Below, in pieces: positions 1 to 6,960 of a DNA stretch of 13,293 nt. How positions within the stretch are numbered: the first letter of the stretch is position 1; each line of letters starts with the position of its first letter. The DNA comes from Dunaliella salina (lineage: Eukaryota > Chlorophyta > Chlorophyceae > Chlamydomonadales > Dunaliellaceae), in assembly GCA_002284615.2 (NCBI GenBank), contig MU069464.1, positions 464,373 to 477,665 on the forward strand. Reading direction: 5' to 3'. The notes under the pieces are model-generated. The model made no database searches and was not told the DNA's origin. It saw nothing but the letters and a program-made list of their open reading frames with translations. Position numbers and translations under genes: made by a program.

Positions 1-74
<74 letters not shown>
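1..74. repeat. (GT)37 microsatellite
   Basis: Uninterrupted GT dinucleotide repeat from the first base to 74. It opens the window, and a (GA)n run closes it, so both window edges coincide with simple repeats. The Cys-Val reading frame across it is an artefact of the repeat. Confidence 0.99.
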
Positions 75-75
<1 letters not shown>

Positions 76-258
76 CAAGCACTGGGAAAGGCAAACCACT
101 ACTGCCGGTTGCCATGCTTTGATGCTTTACCTCATTGCTGCACTCCATTGCTGAATGGTGCTGTACTCTCTGATGCTATCCGTCTGTGCTCCACTGGCAT
201 TTGTTTCGACTTGTTGTGTGAATGTCTGAGTCGACGTTCTCTCAATAAGCCAAAACAA

Positions 259-302
259 ATGTCAGATCGACTTTGTCTTGTGCGACAAAACAGGTCTGAC
301 AT
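259..302. repeat. 44 bp imperfect palindrome
   Basis: The segment begins ATGTCAGA and ends TCTGACAT. Inside, TTTGTC (left) pairs with GACAAA (right), so the whole reads as an imperfect hairpin. Both strands consequently encode similar peptides here (MSD..C..RQ.RSDI on each), which shows the symmetry independently. It lies in presumed intron or upstream sequence. No function can be assigned. Confidence 0.75.
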
Positions 303-499
303 CTTTCTTGTCCTGTCAAAAGGATAGAAGAAGCACAGAGACCATGTACCTTCGCGTGGCTTTTGTGTCTCTGCGCATTCCATTTCCAGTCCAGGATGCT
401 GTGACCTTTGGAACGGCCTCGGCAATTTCATCCAACTCCATTTCTGCTTGCATAGGAAGATGCATGGATTGCAGAGGTCTGAGTGGCTATTATAGCCAA

Positions 500-1281
500 C
501 ATCCTATACCCTGCCCTCCCTGGAATTGCTTGCTTTGATGGATCAGCGTCCTTGTTTGCTCAGCACACTGCTGCGATGCGTGGTTGCGTAGCTCTGATTG
601 GCTCTTGCAGTATCTCTCAAACCCTGCCCTCCCTGGAATTGCTTGCTTTGATGGATCAGCGTTCTTGCGCGCGCAGCGAACAATGCTGTGATGCGTGGCT
701 GCGCAGCTTTGAGCAACATCTCTCAAGCCCTGCCTTCCCTGGAATTCCTTGCTTGCACGGATCTACCTCGTTGCGCGCAGCTAAAAATGCTGTGACGCAG
801 GGCATCAGGGCTGTGGTTTAGAGTGTGACGAGGGTACAGGAAGGCTAATGCAGTTCTCTTGTTTCGATGGACCTGCACTTGCCGGTGCAGGTGCCTGACG
901 CGGTGCAATGCTTCATGACTTGAGAGATGAAAGATCGATGAGATGAACAACGCTGTGGCGAGAAGTGTGCTTGAGGCACACCGCCCTTGAAATGGTGGCT
1001 GGAATGGTTGCGGTACATGTGAATTCGTATGTGCTGGTGGACGCTGTGCTGCAGCGCGTCAAGGCTGTGGCCAAGGGTGTGCCTTAGGCGCAGGCACTCT
1101 ACTACTGTAATCCTCTTACTTTGACGGATCTGCACTTGCTCGTGCAGGTGGCTGACGCAAGGCTGTGTGTTGGGACTTGGTCAGCAGCGCTTTGGAGCTG
1201 TGGCGAGGAGTGTGCTTGGGGCACACAGCCCTCGAAATGGCCGCTGAAATAGTTGTGGTAAATGTGCTTTCATTTGTGCAG
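500..1281 (+). repeat. Degenerate tandem array ending at the exon acceptor
   Basis: Successive copies share CCCTGCCCTCCCTGGAATTG followed by a TTTGATGGATC-like block, a run ending in GCAG or CTCAG, and TGATGCGTGGCTGCG-like sequence. The TTTGATGGA-like landmark falls near 534, 647, 754, 862 and 1120. The first units are therefore about 107-113 bp apart and the last about 258 bp. The last two long units also contain an exon-start copy: dead at 1037 and live at 1282. The array runs straight into the functional 3' splice site of the intact exon, so the repeat seems to have grown from, or next to, that splice junction. The same pattern recurs at both ends of the next intron. Confidence 0.8.
1037..1087 (+). 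pseudogene. Dead duplicate of the start of the QCR2-like exon
   Basis: These 51 bases copy the first 17 codons of the intact exon at 1282: VDAVLQRV.AVAKGVP, with one Glu-to-Lys change, then a TAG stop at 1085-1087 where the intact exon has GAG. The base pair before it is TG (GTGCTG) where the live exon has AG (GTGCAG), so the 3' splice site is also lost. It lies 245 bases upstream of the live exon inside a duplicated block that also includes a GGCACAC-type flank (around 957-1005 and 1201-1250). It is a relic of tandem duplication, not a coding exon. Confidence 0.85.
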
Positions 1282-1470
1282 GTGGACGCTGTGCTACAGC
1301 GCGTCGAGGCAGTGGCCAAGGGTGTGCCTGAGGGGCAGCTCAAGCAGGCCAAGCAGGTGGCCATCAGCAGCTATAAGGAGGGCCTGGCCAGCAGCGCAGG
1401 CATGGTCGGCACCATGGCCCCCAAACTGCTGCTCACCGGCCGCTTTGAGCCCTCTGACTTCGCTGCCCAG
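1282..1470 (+). CDS. QCR2: QCR2-like complex III core protein (M16 family), penultimate exon
   Basis: This exon gives 63 codons in one open frame, from VDAVLQRVEAVAKG to LLLTGRFEPSDFAAQ. It reads as the late C-terminal domain of a peptidase M16-like protein of the mitochondrial processing peptidase / cytochrome bc1 core group. In that group a helix of the type '..V..VA.G.....L..AK......Y' is followed by 'A..LL..G.y.P......'. The fit is closest to core protein 2 (QCR2/UQCRC2), a non-catalytic structural subunit of complex III on the matrix side of the inner mitochondrial membrane. The catalytic HXXEH region of M16 enzymes would lie far upstream, so activity cannot be judged. The acceptor is TTTGTGCAG|GTGG after a pyrimidine-rich stretch; the donor is CCCAG|GTGCGG. 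Both borders are phase 0, and without splicing the frame stops at 1558-1560. MPP alpha is the main alternative identity. Confidence 0.78.
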
Positions 1471-1605
1471 GTGCGGTGTTGCCCCTGCTCCTTGATTGAA
1501 GTGGGGAGTGTTTCCGTGCCTTTGTTTGAATTTTGCCAATCCTTGGCTTTTGATGCCTGAGGCTGCGTGGATGCCTGGAAGGACAGAAAAGGAAAAAAAG
1601 GAAGC

Positions 1606-1662
1606 ATGGCCCCCCACCTGCTGCTCTCCGGCCGCTGTGAGCCCTCTGACTTTGCTGCCCAG
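1606..1662 (+). pseudogene. Pseudo-exon copy 2 (donor side)
   Basis: This 57-base copy of the exon end reads MAPHLLLSGRCEPSDFAAQ and is followed by GTGCGG, identical to the live donor. The frame is open through the copy, but no matching copy of the earlier exon part or of an acceptor precedes it; purine-rich AGGAAAAAAAGGAAGC does. It could act as a decoy donor, but probably not as an exon. Confidence 0.85.
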
Positions 1663-1793
1663 GTGCGGTATTGCCTCTATTCCTTGGGTGGTGTAAGGAG
1701 TATTTCTGTGCCTTTGTTTATTTTTACCGGTCCTTGGCTTCTGGTATTTCAGGCTGCTTGGAGGTCTTAAAGGAAAAGAAAAGAAAGAGAATG

Positions 1794-1846
1794 ATGGCCT
1801 CCTGCTGCTCTCCGGTTGCTTTGAGCCTTCTAACTTGGTTGCCCAA
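1794..1846 (+). pseudogene. Pseudo-exon copy 3, donor destroyed
   Basis: It aligns to the exon end (ATGGCCTCCTGCTGCTCTCC to GTTGCCCAA) but is 4 bases shorter, hence frameshifted. The donor GT is replaced by CT (CCCAA|CTGCG). It is clearly non-functional. Confidence 0.8.
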
Positions 1847-1985
1847 CTGCGTTGTTGCCCCTATTCCCTGACTGATGTGGGGAGTGCTTCTGTGCCTTCG
1901 TTTGCTTCTGCCGGTCCTCGGCTACCGGTGCTTCGAGCTGCATGGAGGTCTGAAAGGGAAGGAAAAAGAGGGGTAAAGAGCGATA

Positions 1986-2042
1986 GTCCCCAACCTGCAA
2001 AAGCCCAAGGGCTGCATTGAGCCCTCCGACTTTGCTGCGCAG
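1986..2042 (+). pseudogene. Pseudo-exon copy 4, 5' part eroded
   Basis: Only the second half is well preserved: TTGAGCCCTCCGACTTTGC then TGCGCAG|GTGTGA. The first half (around CCCCAACCTGCAAAAGCCC) is badly diverged. The donor dinucleotide GT is kept. Confidence 0.75.
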
Positions 2043-2223
2043 GTGTGAAAGGAACAGGGAAAGCTGCACAGGTGAAACCCCTATCACAAGCGTTAGTCTC
2101 GGAACAAAAATTAACTCCTCACCGCCACACGGGCTGGACTTGAAAGGACCGCCCAGTGCAATCCTTGGATTACGGTGTTTCAGGCTGCCTGAAGGTGCCT
2201 GCAAGGAAAAGAAAAGGAAAGTG

Positions 2224-2283
2224 ATCCTTGCCCCCAGCCTGCTGCTCACCCGCGGCTTTGAGCCCTCCGACTTCACTGCCCTG
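2224..2283 (+). pseudogene. Pseudo-exon copy 5
   Basis: It reads LAPSLLLTRGFEPSDFTAL at protein level and ends CTG|GTGCAA, so the base before the donor GT changed from CAG to CTG. The frame stays open within the copy. A two-residue local change (GR to RG) is seen at the middle. Confidence 0.8.
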
Positions 2284-2488
2284 GTGCAAAAGGAGCATTA
2301 GAATCTGCACAGGTGCCCCCCTTCCCCCTTCATGAGCGTTGTTTTTGGAATGAAAAAAACAAAACTCCCCACTGCCACAAGGGCCCGAACTCAGAAGGAC
2401 AGCTCAGGTGCAGTCCTTGGCTTCCGTTTTTATGGACTGCCTGAAGGTGCCTGCAAGGGAAAGAAGAGAAGAGAATAGGAAAAGAACT

Positions 2489-2545
2489 ATGGCCAAGAGC
2501 CTGCTGCTCACTGGCCGCTTTGAGCCCTCCGGCTTTGCTGCCCAG
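2489..2545 (+). pseudogene. Pseudo-exon copy 6, intact frame and strong donor
   Basis: This is the best preserved duplicate: 57 bases, MAKSLLLTGRFEPSGFAAQ, with only a few residue changes from the live exon and no frameshift. It is followed by GTGAGG, which is nearer the general eukaryotic donor consensus than the live GTGCGG. What precedes it is purine-rich AAGAAGAGAATAGG sequence with no good acceptor. It is probably unused, but it is the one copy where weak alternative splicing is worth considering. Confidence 0.8.
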
Positions 2546-2855
2546 GTGAGGAAGGAACAGAGGATGCTGCGCAGGTGGAAACCCCACCACGAGTGTTTAT
2601 ATTTTGGAAGCGGAGTAAAGCTCCCTACAGCCATGAGGTCTTGAATTGAAAAGGAGTGCCCAGGCGCGGCCCTTAAAATTACAATGCTTCGGGTTACTTG
2701 GAGATCTGATTGGACCTTCACGACTCTTGGGAGTAAGGAGCAGGACTCTGTGGCAAGCTAGTCCTGGCCTCGGATGCCAAGTTGCATCGCGCGCAGAGAA
2801 CCCCTCTGGTTCTCAAGGTTGAATGATGGGCACAGGGGGCGTGGTTTGCCGCAAT

Positions 2856-3418
2856 GATGGGTCATTCGTGATTCGCAAATTCTTGAGATCGCTAAAAATG
2901 GCCTTGGATTCGTGAACGGTAAAACTCCCTGTTCGGAAAGCGCAGAAAAATTAGTGTGCCAAAATTTTTGGGGCAGGTCCAGGGACACCTCAAGTCCCTT
3001 GCATTTCACTTGCTTCTGCCCATCTATCCCTTTAGGCTGAACCATTTGATAATCCTTCTCAGCACTTTTTGGCATGGTCAAATGTTTGTGGGCCTTGAGG
3101 GTTTGGTTGGTGGGGATAAATGGATCCTTCTCCTGGGGATGAAGGTTAGTTCCTACACGCCACCAGTATGGAGGCAACCAAATTTTTCTGCACCGTCCAG
3201 GATTCGAACTGGGGACCCGCGGGTTTCCTTGTGCGCCACCTGAGTTGAAATTGCCACTACGTGGGGTCCCCGGTTCGAATCCTGGTCGGTGCGGCATCCT
3301 TCCACCCCCAAAACCCCTGTCCCCCAAATGGCCCTCCAATGCGCGTACAGAGCGCACAAACACGCTTTCTACGCGACTATAAGCGATCGCTAACTCCCAG
3401 ACCAACGAATGACCCATC
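2856..3418. mobile_element. Putative 563 bp inverted-repeat-bounded element
   Basis: The outer 14 bases are an exact inverted repeat: GATGGGTCATTCGT at 2856-2869 and its complement at 3405-3418. The similarity continues more loosely inward (GAGATCGCTAA near 2885 against a TTAGCGATCGCT complement near 3390). Inside is a palindrome of tRNA-like 3' halves. On both sides the DNA looks like the minisatellite (GATGGGCAC.. and GGTTTGCC), so the element may have inserted into it. No protein-coding frame is believable, and no clear target-site duplication was found. Confidence 0.45.
3190..3292. repeat. Palindrome of two tRNA-like 3' halves
   Basis: Arms 3190-3218 and 3264-3292 are inverted copies matching at 27 of 29 bases, separated by 45 bases. 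Each arm, read toward its own 3' end, contains GTTCGAATCCTGG and ends CGGTGC. GTTCGAATCC matches the T-loop / B-box of tRNA genes. There is no D-arm, anticodon arm or matching 5' acceptor strand at tRNA distance, so this is not a tRNA gene. The most likely origin is tRNA-derived repeat (SINE-like) DNA arranged head to head. TGGCGCACAAGG on the minus strand weakly resembles an A box but lies too close to the B box. Confidence 0.7.
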
Positions 3419-3444
3419 CCTGGTTTGCCAGTCCTTGGCCAAAA

Positions 3445-3720
3445 TTGTGTGATGGGCACACAGAGGGTGTGGTTTGCCAATTCTTGGCACAGGTGTGATG
3501 GGTGCGCAGGGTGTTTGGTATGCCAGTTCATTGCCTGGGTTGTGTGATGGGCGCAGCGGGTGTGGTTGGCCATTCTTGGCCTTGTTTTTTGTGGTAGGCA
3601 CAGAGGGTGTGGTTTGCCAATTCTTGGGCTGGGTTGCTTGATGGGTGCGCTAAGCGTGGTTGGCCAGTCCTTGGCCTAAGTTGAGAGATGAGCACACAGT
3701 GTAGCTTGCAATTTCCTGGC
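3445..3720 (+). repeat. ~45 bp minisatellite, about six units
   Basis: Units resemble TGTGATGGGCACACAGAGGG then TGTGGTTTGCCAATTCTTGG. The TGATGGG-type landmark recurs near 3452, 3495, 3545, 3594, 3638 and 3686, so units are about 43-50 bases with many substitutions. A further partial unit lies near 2825-2855, on the far side of the putative 563 bp element. Open frames across it on the minus strand (NHTLCA.H.., AKDWQ) are repeat artefacts. Confidence 0.8.
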
Positions 3721-4068
3721 CTCAGCTGCCAAGGTGCAGGCGCGCTGGCTGTCGGTGCTCCTGGTTGAGTGAAAGTGTGTTGGGCACAGAGGAAACCCTT
3801 TCTTAGGCTGGCTTGGTTTTGCCCATGAGTACTTGGCCTCAGCTGCCAGGGTGCATGCAATGGCTGTTGGTGCTCGAGACAGCGCAGAAGGCTCAGAGGG
3901 CTGTGTGCAGGGGTTTGGGGTCAAGCGCTAGTGTGGGTGAAGACATAAACGTTTTAGCGCGTGAAATTCGCATGACTGCTTGCACCTGTTCCCAAAACAC
4001 AGTGGTTAAAGAGGAATCTTTGAAAACGATACACACGTGTTTGTCCCACCTTCATGGCTCCAACACAA

Positions 4069-4347
4069 GCATCCCTTTTGCCTCGCTATCCATCCAGTGG
4101 TCATCCCTGTGCATCACCGCCACACACTTGACACCGCTTGCAAGTCATGTTACGCGTGACAGCTTCCGTTGGAGTACCTAACCACACCTGACACCGCTTG
4201 CAAATCTTGTTGAGTGTGACAGCCTCTGTAGGATGTTCCGTGCTGTCACGCTCAACAAGATTTGCAAGAGGTGTCAGGTGTGGTGATGATGCGCTTTGAT
4301 GGTCACTGGATGAGGTCACTGGATCTGTCAGCGAGGCACTGAATGCT
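4069..4347. repeat. Fold-back element (large imperfect hairpin)
   Basis: The core is 4181-4223 against 4242-4284: 41 of 43 bases pair, around an 18-base loop. The right arm then continues to pair with a second, earlier copy of the same unit on the left (CACACACTTGACACCGCTTG at 4121) and on out through CATCCAGTG and GCCTCGCT (4080-4087 with 4330-4337) to AGCAT/ATGCT. The left side thus holds the unit twice as a ~61 bp direct repeat (4121 and 4182) and the right side once, inverted. It sits inside the intron. It resembles a fold-back or inverted-repeat transposable element; no coding capacity. Confidence 0.8.
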
Positions 4348-4379
4348 GACATACATAATCGCACATGAGCCAAACGTAT

Positions 4380-5480
4380 CTAAGTTTGAAAACGCTTCAC
4401 CATGGTAACAAAGGGGGGTTTGAATGTGTTTCGTTTATAAACATCGTCGGAACTCCTTTTTTGATTTAGTGTTGATTGAATAAATTGTATTCACACTTTT
4501 TAGGAAGCCATTTTTGAAAGAGAGGGTAGTCGGGGACCCAAGAGGACATAACACTCCCCTCGCATGCAGATGTGCACAACCAGCGACAAGCCTGTGCCTG
4601 CAGCAACTTGCACCTGCCTGTTCTTGGCCTAGGCTATGTGAAAGGGAAGGAAGGGAAACGAACGGTTACACAGCTGTACCTGCCTGTAACCAGACCAGTA
4701 GAATATGGAAAGCAATACTTGAAGCTCAATGCAGGTATTTTGTGATAGGCTCCCTTTGGTAGGCTCCCTTTGAAAGGATCTCGAAAGTAGCAAGCGTGAT
4801 GGTGTGGTCTGCCGAACCCCTAGCTTCAGCATCAAAGTTGGAAGATTTTTTTTTTTAATGCTCCTGGGTGAAGCCGTGTATGAAATCTAGGACCACCAGG
4901 ATTTGTGCTCGTTCCACAGCCCTACCAAGAATCAATCAATTTTGCGATCACGCACAAGCGCAGCCTGCGTGTTTGCACGTTGCACTAGGTTGTTTCTTGG
5001 CAAGGACGCCAAGGAACACGACATCAAATGGTGAGCATGCTTGCTGTGCCAAGATTGTGGGTGTTGGTCACTAGTCGGCTACCTGGGGTTGTTGATTTTT
5101 TTTTTCCCGCGGGTGTTCATTTGGTGCCTCGCAAAGCCACACTTGCAGACCCCTGCTTGCCTTGCATGAGCTTGGTTGCTCATGCCTCACTTGGTGGGGC
5201 TCACTGTCAGCGTCATTGCCGACTGTTGGGTCTTTCCTGTCCAGCACAGACCTCTCACCTTTCATAGACCATCAAGGCACAGTGCGCGCCTGCTCTATGC
5301 AGAAAGTTTTATGCAGACCCATAAGCAAGTCCATCTGAGGCTTGTTTGAGGCATTCCACTTTACTCATTGTGCAATGACATGCTGTACCATGAACATGTC
5401 AAATAGGATCCAGGTGCTATAAATGATTACGCAAACATGCCTACTTGTTCTTTTTCCCCAGGCCCACTTGTTCCCCAGGC
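4380..5480. other. Intron stretch with no recognised gene
   Basis: No exon, RNA gene or convincing frame is seen here. Minor features are AATAAA near 4479, poly-T/A runs near 4847-4858 and 5097-5105, and the 18-base string GCCTGTAACCAGACCAGT at 4682-4699, which recurs at 8971-8988 beside a LINE fragment. That shared string may mark a small LINE 3' remnant. Confidence 0.5.
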
Positions 5481-5950
5481 CCTGCTCAAGCCCTTTTTAC
5501 ATAACTGAACTTCTGACATCATTCCTCCCACTAGGACCTTGCTGCTCCACTCTCTGCTGCTCACGACAAAAATAAAAGTTTTGCGCGCCATCACCGCACA
5601 GAGCAAGAAGAGAGTTTCATGCCATCATATGGGTTTTCTGCGGTAAGCGGAATGCCAGCATCTCAGATTCCTTCTGTAGCAGCACACATGCGACTCGGGT
5701 GGTGTAAAGAGGGTTGAGCATGTGGTAAAAAGGGGTCAAAGAGCCTTTCAGGAGCCTGCAAACTTCTCGACCCTCTTTATGTAACCGAACATTATGACAA
5801 AATGTACAATTGATGCCATGCATGCCAGGTGCTTCGTAGGGCATGTGCAGCTCTCTGTGCTCTGTCAAGCAGCGAGGCTTCCCCCTTTATGTAGACTTGG
5901 CTTGAATTCCGAACACCGTAAGCAAAGCACAAATCTCCAGTCGCAAAATT
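5480..5950 (+). repeat. Diverged repeats leading into the acceptor array
   Basis: Three blocks look related: CCCTTTTTACATAACTGAAC near 5487, CCCTCTTTATGTAACCGAAC near 5772 and CCCCCTTTATGTAGACTTGG near 5881. The second is followed by GCCATGCATGCCAGGTGCTT and GGGCATGTGCAGCTCTCTG, an early diverged form of the downstream unit (GCATGCCAGATGCTCC..GGGCACGGGC). Confidence 0.55.
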
Positions 5951-6524
5951 GCTGTGTACGCCTTTCACACTGCCACGGTTCGCCTTGTGACTGCTTCCTT
6001 CTGCAGCAAGTTTGCCAGATGCTCCACAGGGCACGGGCAGCTGTCTTTGCTCTTTGCCCATTTTCACACTGCTGCTGTTCATCTTGTGACTGTACGATTT
6101 CAAGCCGCACATGTCATGCATGCCGGATGCTCCACAGGGCACGGGCTGCTATCTAGGCTCGTACACCTTCCACACTGCTGCTGTTCATCTTGTGGCTGCA
6201 CGATCCCAAGCCGCATATGCCACGCATGCCAGATGCTCCATACGGCACGGGCTACTGTCTAAGCTTGTACACCCTTCACACTGCTACTGTTCATCTTGTG
6301 ACTGTACAATCCCGTGGGAAAATGGACCCAGGGTGGCGGAGTGAAAATGTGATCATGGAATTTCAGATAGGTGGTGTAGAGGCACCTTTCTTGCTGCCAC
6401 AGTCCATCTTGTGACTGCACGATTCCATGCAGGTATTTTTGGGCTGCTCTGCTTCTGCTGCTTGAGGGTACCAAACTTGCCCTTTAAGAAAGAAATCCAC
6501 AGTGAGAAGCTACAGCGGTTCGCA

Positions 6525-6605
6525 CAGGTACATGGTTTGGATTTGGCACCAGTACCACCAGGAGCACCAACCAGGTACATGGTTTGGATTTGGCACAAGT
6601 ACCAT
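6525..6605 (+). repeat. 47 bp direct repeat, two copies
   Basis: CAGGTACATGGTTTGGATTT followed by GGCAC.AGTACCA occurs at 6525 and again at 6572, nearly identical, with GAGCACCAAC-type spacer between. It interrupts the regular acceptor array. Confidence 0.85.
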
Positions 6606-6623
6606 GACTGCATGATCGTATGC

Positions 6624-6660
6624 AGGTGGGAGCTCTGAGCCCCTCCGACGTGCCCTCTTT
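6624..6660 (+). pseudogene. Pseudo-exon: copy of the last exon's start, behind a usable acceptor
   Basis: After GTATGCAG this copy reads VGALSPSDVPSFIAH, close to the live VEALSPSDVSSFIAD. The similarity ends there and an unrelated frame follows. If spliced from the upstream donor it would give an in-phase but altered and lengthened C-terminus, reading to a stop at 6836-6838 and losing the conserved SYGS segment. It is most likely a dead copy or a decoy acceptor. Confidence 0.78.
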
Positions 6661-6718
6661 CATTGCACACCTTTGCCCACTGCCTTGGTCCATCATGTCA
6701 TGGCACGATCCCATGCAG

Positions 6719-6760
6719 GTGCAAGCCCTGACCAGACCAGGGTCGATCGTCTCTGCTCTG
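6719..6760 (+). pseudogene. Diverged second copy of the last exon's start
   Basis: GATCCCATGCAG is identical to the bases before the live acceptor, and it is followed by GTGCAAGCCCTGACCAGACC, similar to the live GTGGAAGCCCTGAGCCCATC. The rest is unrelated. It shows that the duplicated unit included both acceptor and exon start. Confidence 0.65.
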
Positions 6761-6825
6761 TACGCAACTCATCTCTTCTTTCACATGAACAACAGTTCAG
6801 CTTGTGACTGCGCGATCCCATGCAG

Positions 6826-6960
6826 GTGGAAGCCCTGAGCCCATCCGATGTGTCCTCTTTCATTGCCGACGGCCTGAAGCGCACTCCCTCCGTCGTCTCC
6901 TACGGCAGCATGGCTAGCGCGCCCCGCCTGGGTGGTGTGGTGAACAAGCGCTTGGCCTGA
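6826..6960 (+). CDS. QCR2: QCR2-like complex III core protein, terminal exon
   Basis: The exon has 44 codons plus TGA (6958-6960), starting VEALSPSDVSSFIADGLKRT and containing PSVVSYGSMASAPRL before VVNKRLA. The pattern 'L...DV..........P....YG.....P.......' is the usual C-terminus of M16-type MPP/bc1 core proteins, where the Tyr/Ser-Gly strand closes the second domain. The acceptor is CGATCCCATGCAG|GTGG and the phase is 0, matching the donor at 1470. Codon choice is GC-rich at third positions, unlike the surrounding repeat DNA, which supports a live coding exon. Together with the exon at 1282 it covers the last 107 residues of a protein whose family is usually about 450-500 residues, so most of the gene lies upstream of the window. 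Confidence 0.8.
   Translation: MEALSPSDVSSFIADGLKRTPSVVSYGSMASAPRLGGVVNKRLA

Larger units (their letters stand above)
1414..2700 (+). repeat. Tandem array of the exon-intron donor junction
   Basis: The unit is the last 57 bases of the exon (ATGGCCCCCAAACTGCTGC to GCTGCCCAG) plus about 130-200 bases of intron. Exon-end positions are 1470 (live), 1662, 1846, 2042, 2283 and 2545, giving periods of 192, 184, 196, 241 and 262. The first units share an intron part with GTGCCTTTGTTTG and a CTTGGCTT block, then AAAAGGAAAAG purine runs. The last units carry a longer intron part with GCACAGGTG and CCACAAGGG-like blocks. A further intron-only unit runs on to about 2700. Divergence between units suggests stepwise, old duplication. 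Confidence 0.88.
1471..6825 (+). other. 5.36 kb intron of the QCR2-like gene
   Basis: It is bounded by GTGCGG at the 5' side and CCCATGCAG at the 3' side. Removing it joins AAQ to VEALSPSD in phase 0, which restores the expected spacing of the M16 C-terminal domain (compare ...LQQID-SVADADV... in the core 2 family). It contains a donor-junction array (to about 2700), mobile or inverted-repeat DNA (2856-3418 and 4069-4347), a minisatellite (3445-3720) and an acceptor-junction array (about 5800-6825). That it is a single intron is inferred from the exons; no transcript evidence is available. Confidence 0.72.
5950..6860 (+). repeat. Tandem array of the intron-exon acceptor junction
   Basis: The landmark CTTGTGACTG, usually after CTGTTCAT, occurs at 5984, 6083, 6189, 6295 and 6408. 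Diverged forms are at 6603 and about 6694, and the live junction copy is at 6801. Spacing is about 91-113 bases, with one double gap. Typical units continue ..ACGATCCCA.GC...GCATGCCAGATGCTCC..GGGCACGGGCTGCT. Units at 6408, 6603, 6694 and 6801 all contain an ATGCAG|GT candidate 3' splice site, and two before the live one are followed by diverged copies of the last exon's start. The array ends with the functional acceptor. Confidence 0.85.

Noticed and set aside
1..327. Cys-Val repeat open frame
   Set aside because: Translation of the (GT)n microsatellite; no coding support.
500..820. CRISPR-like array
   Set aside because: Units are ~110 bp, wholly homologous with no unique spacers, and the DNA is eukaryotic.
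3190..3292. Functional tRNA gene on either strand
   Set aside because: Only T-arm and 3' acceptor-like parts are present, twice and inverted. There are no D or anticodon arms, and the T-stem has mismatches.
2758..3573. 271-residue open frame on the minus strand
   Set aside because: It runs across the tRNA-like palindrome (RPGFEPGTPR-type peptide is a typical translation of B-box repeats) and the minisatellite. No domain is visible.
5792..6344. Overlapping ~100-residue frames on both strands with repeated peptides
   Set aside because: They are translations of the ~106 bp tandem units (HTA.VHLVT.. on plus; SHK.NSSSVK on minus). Repeat artefact.
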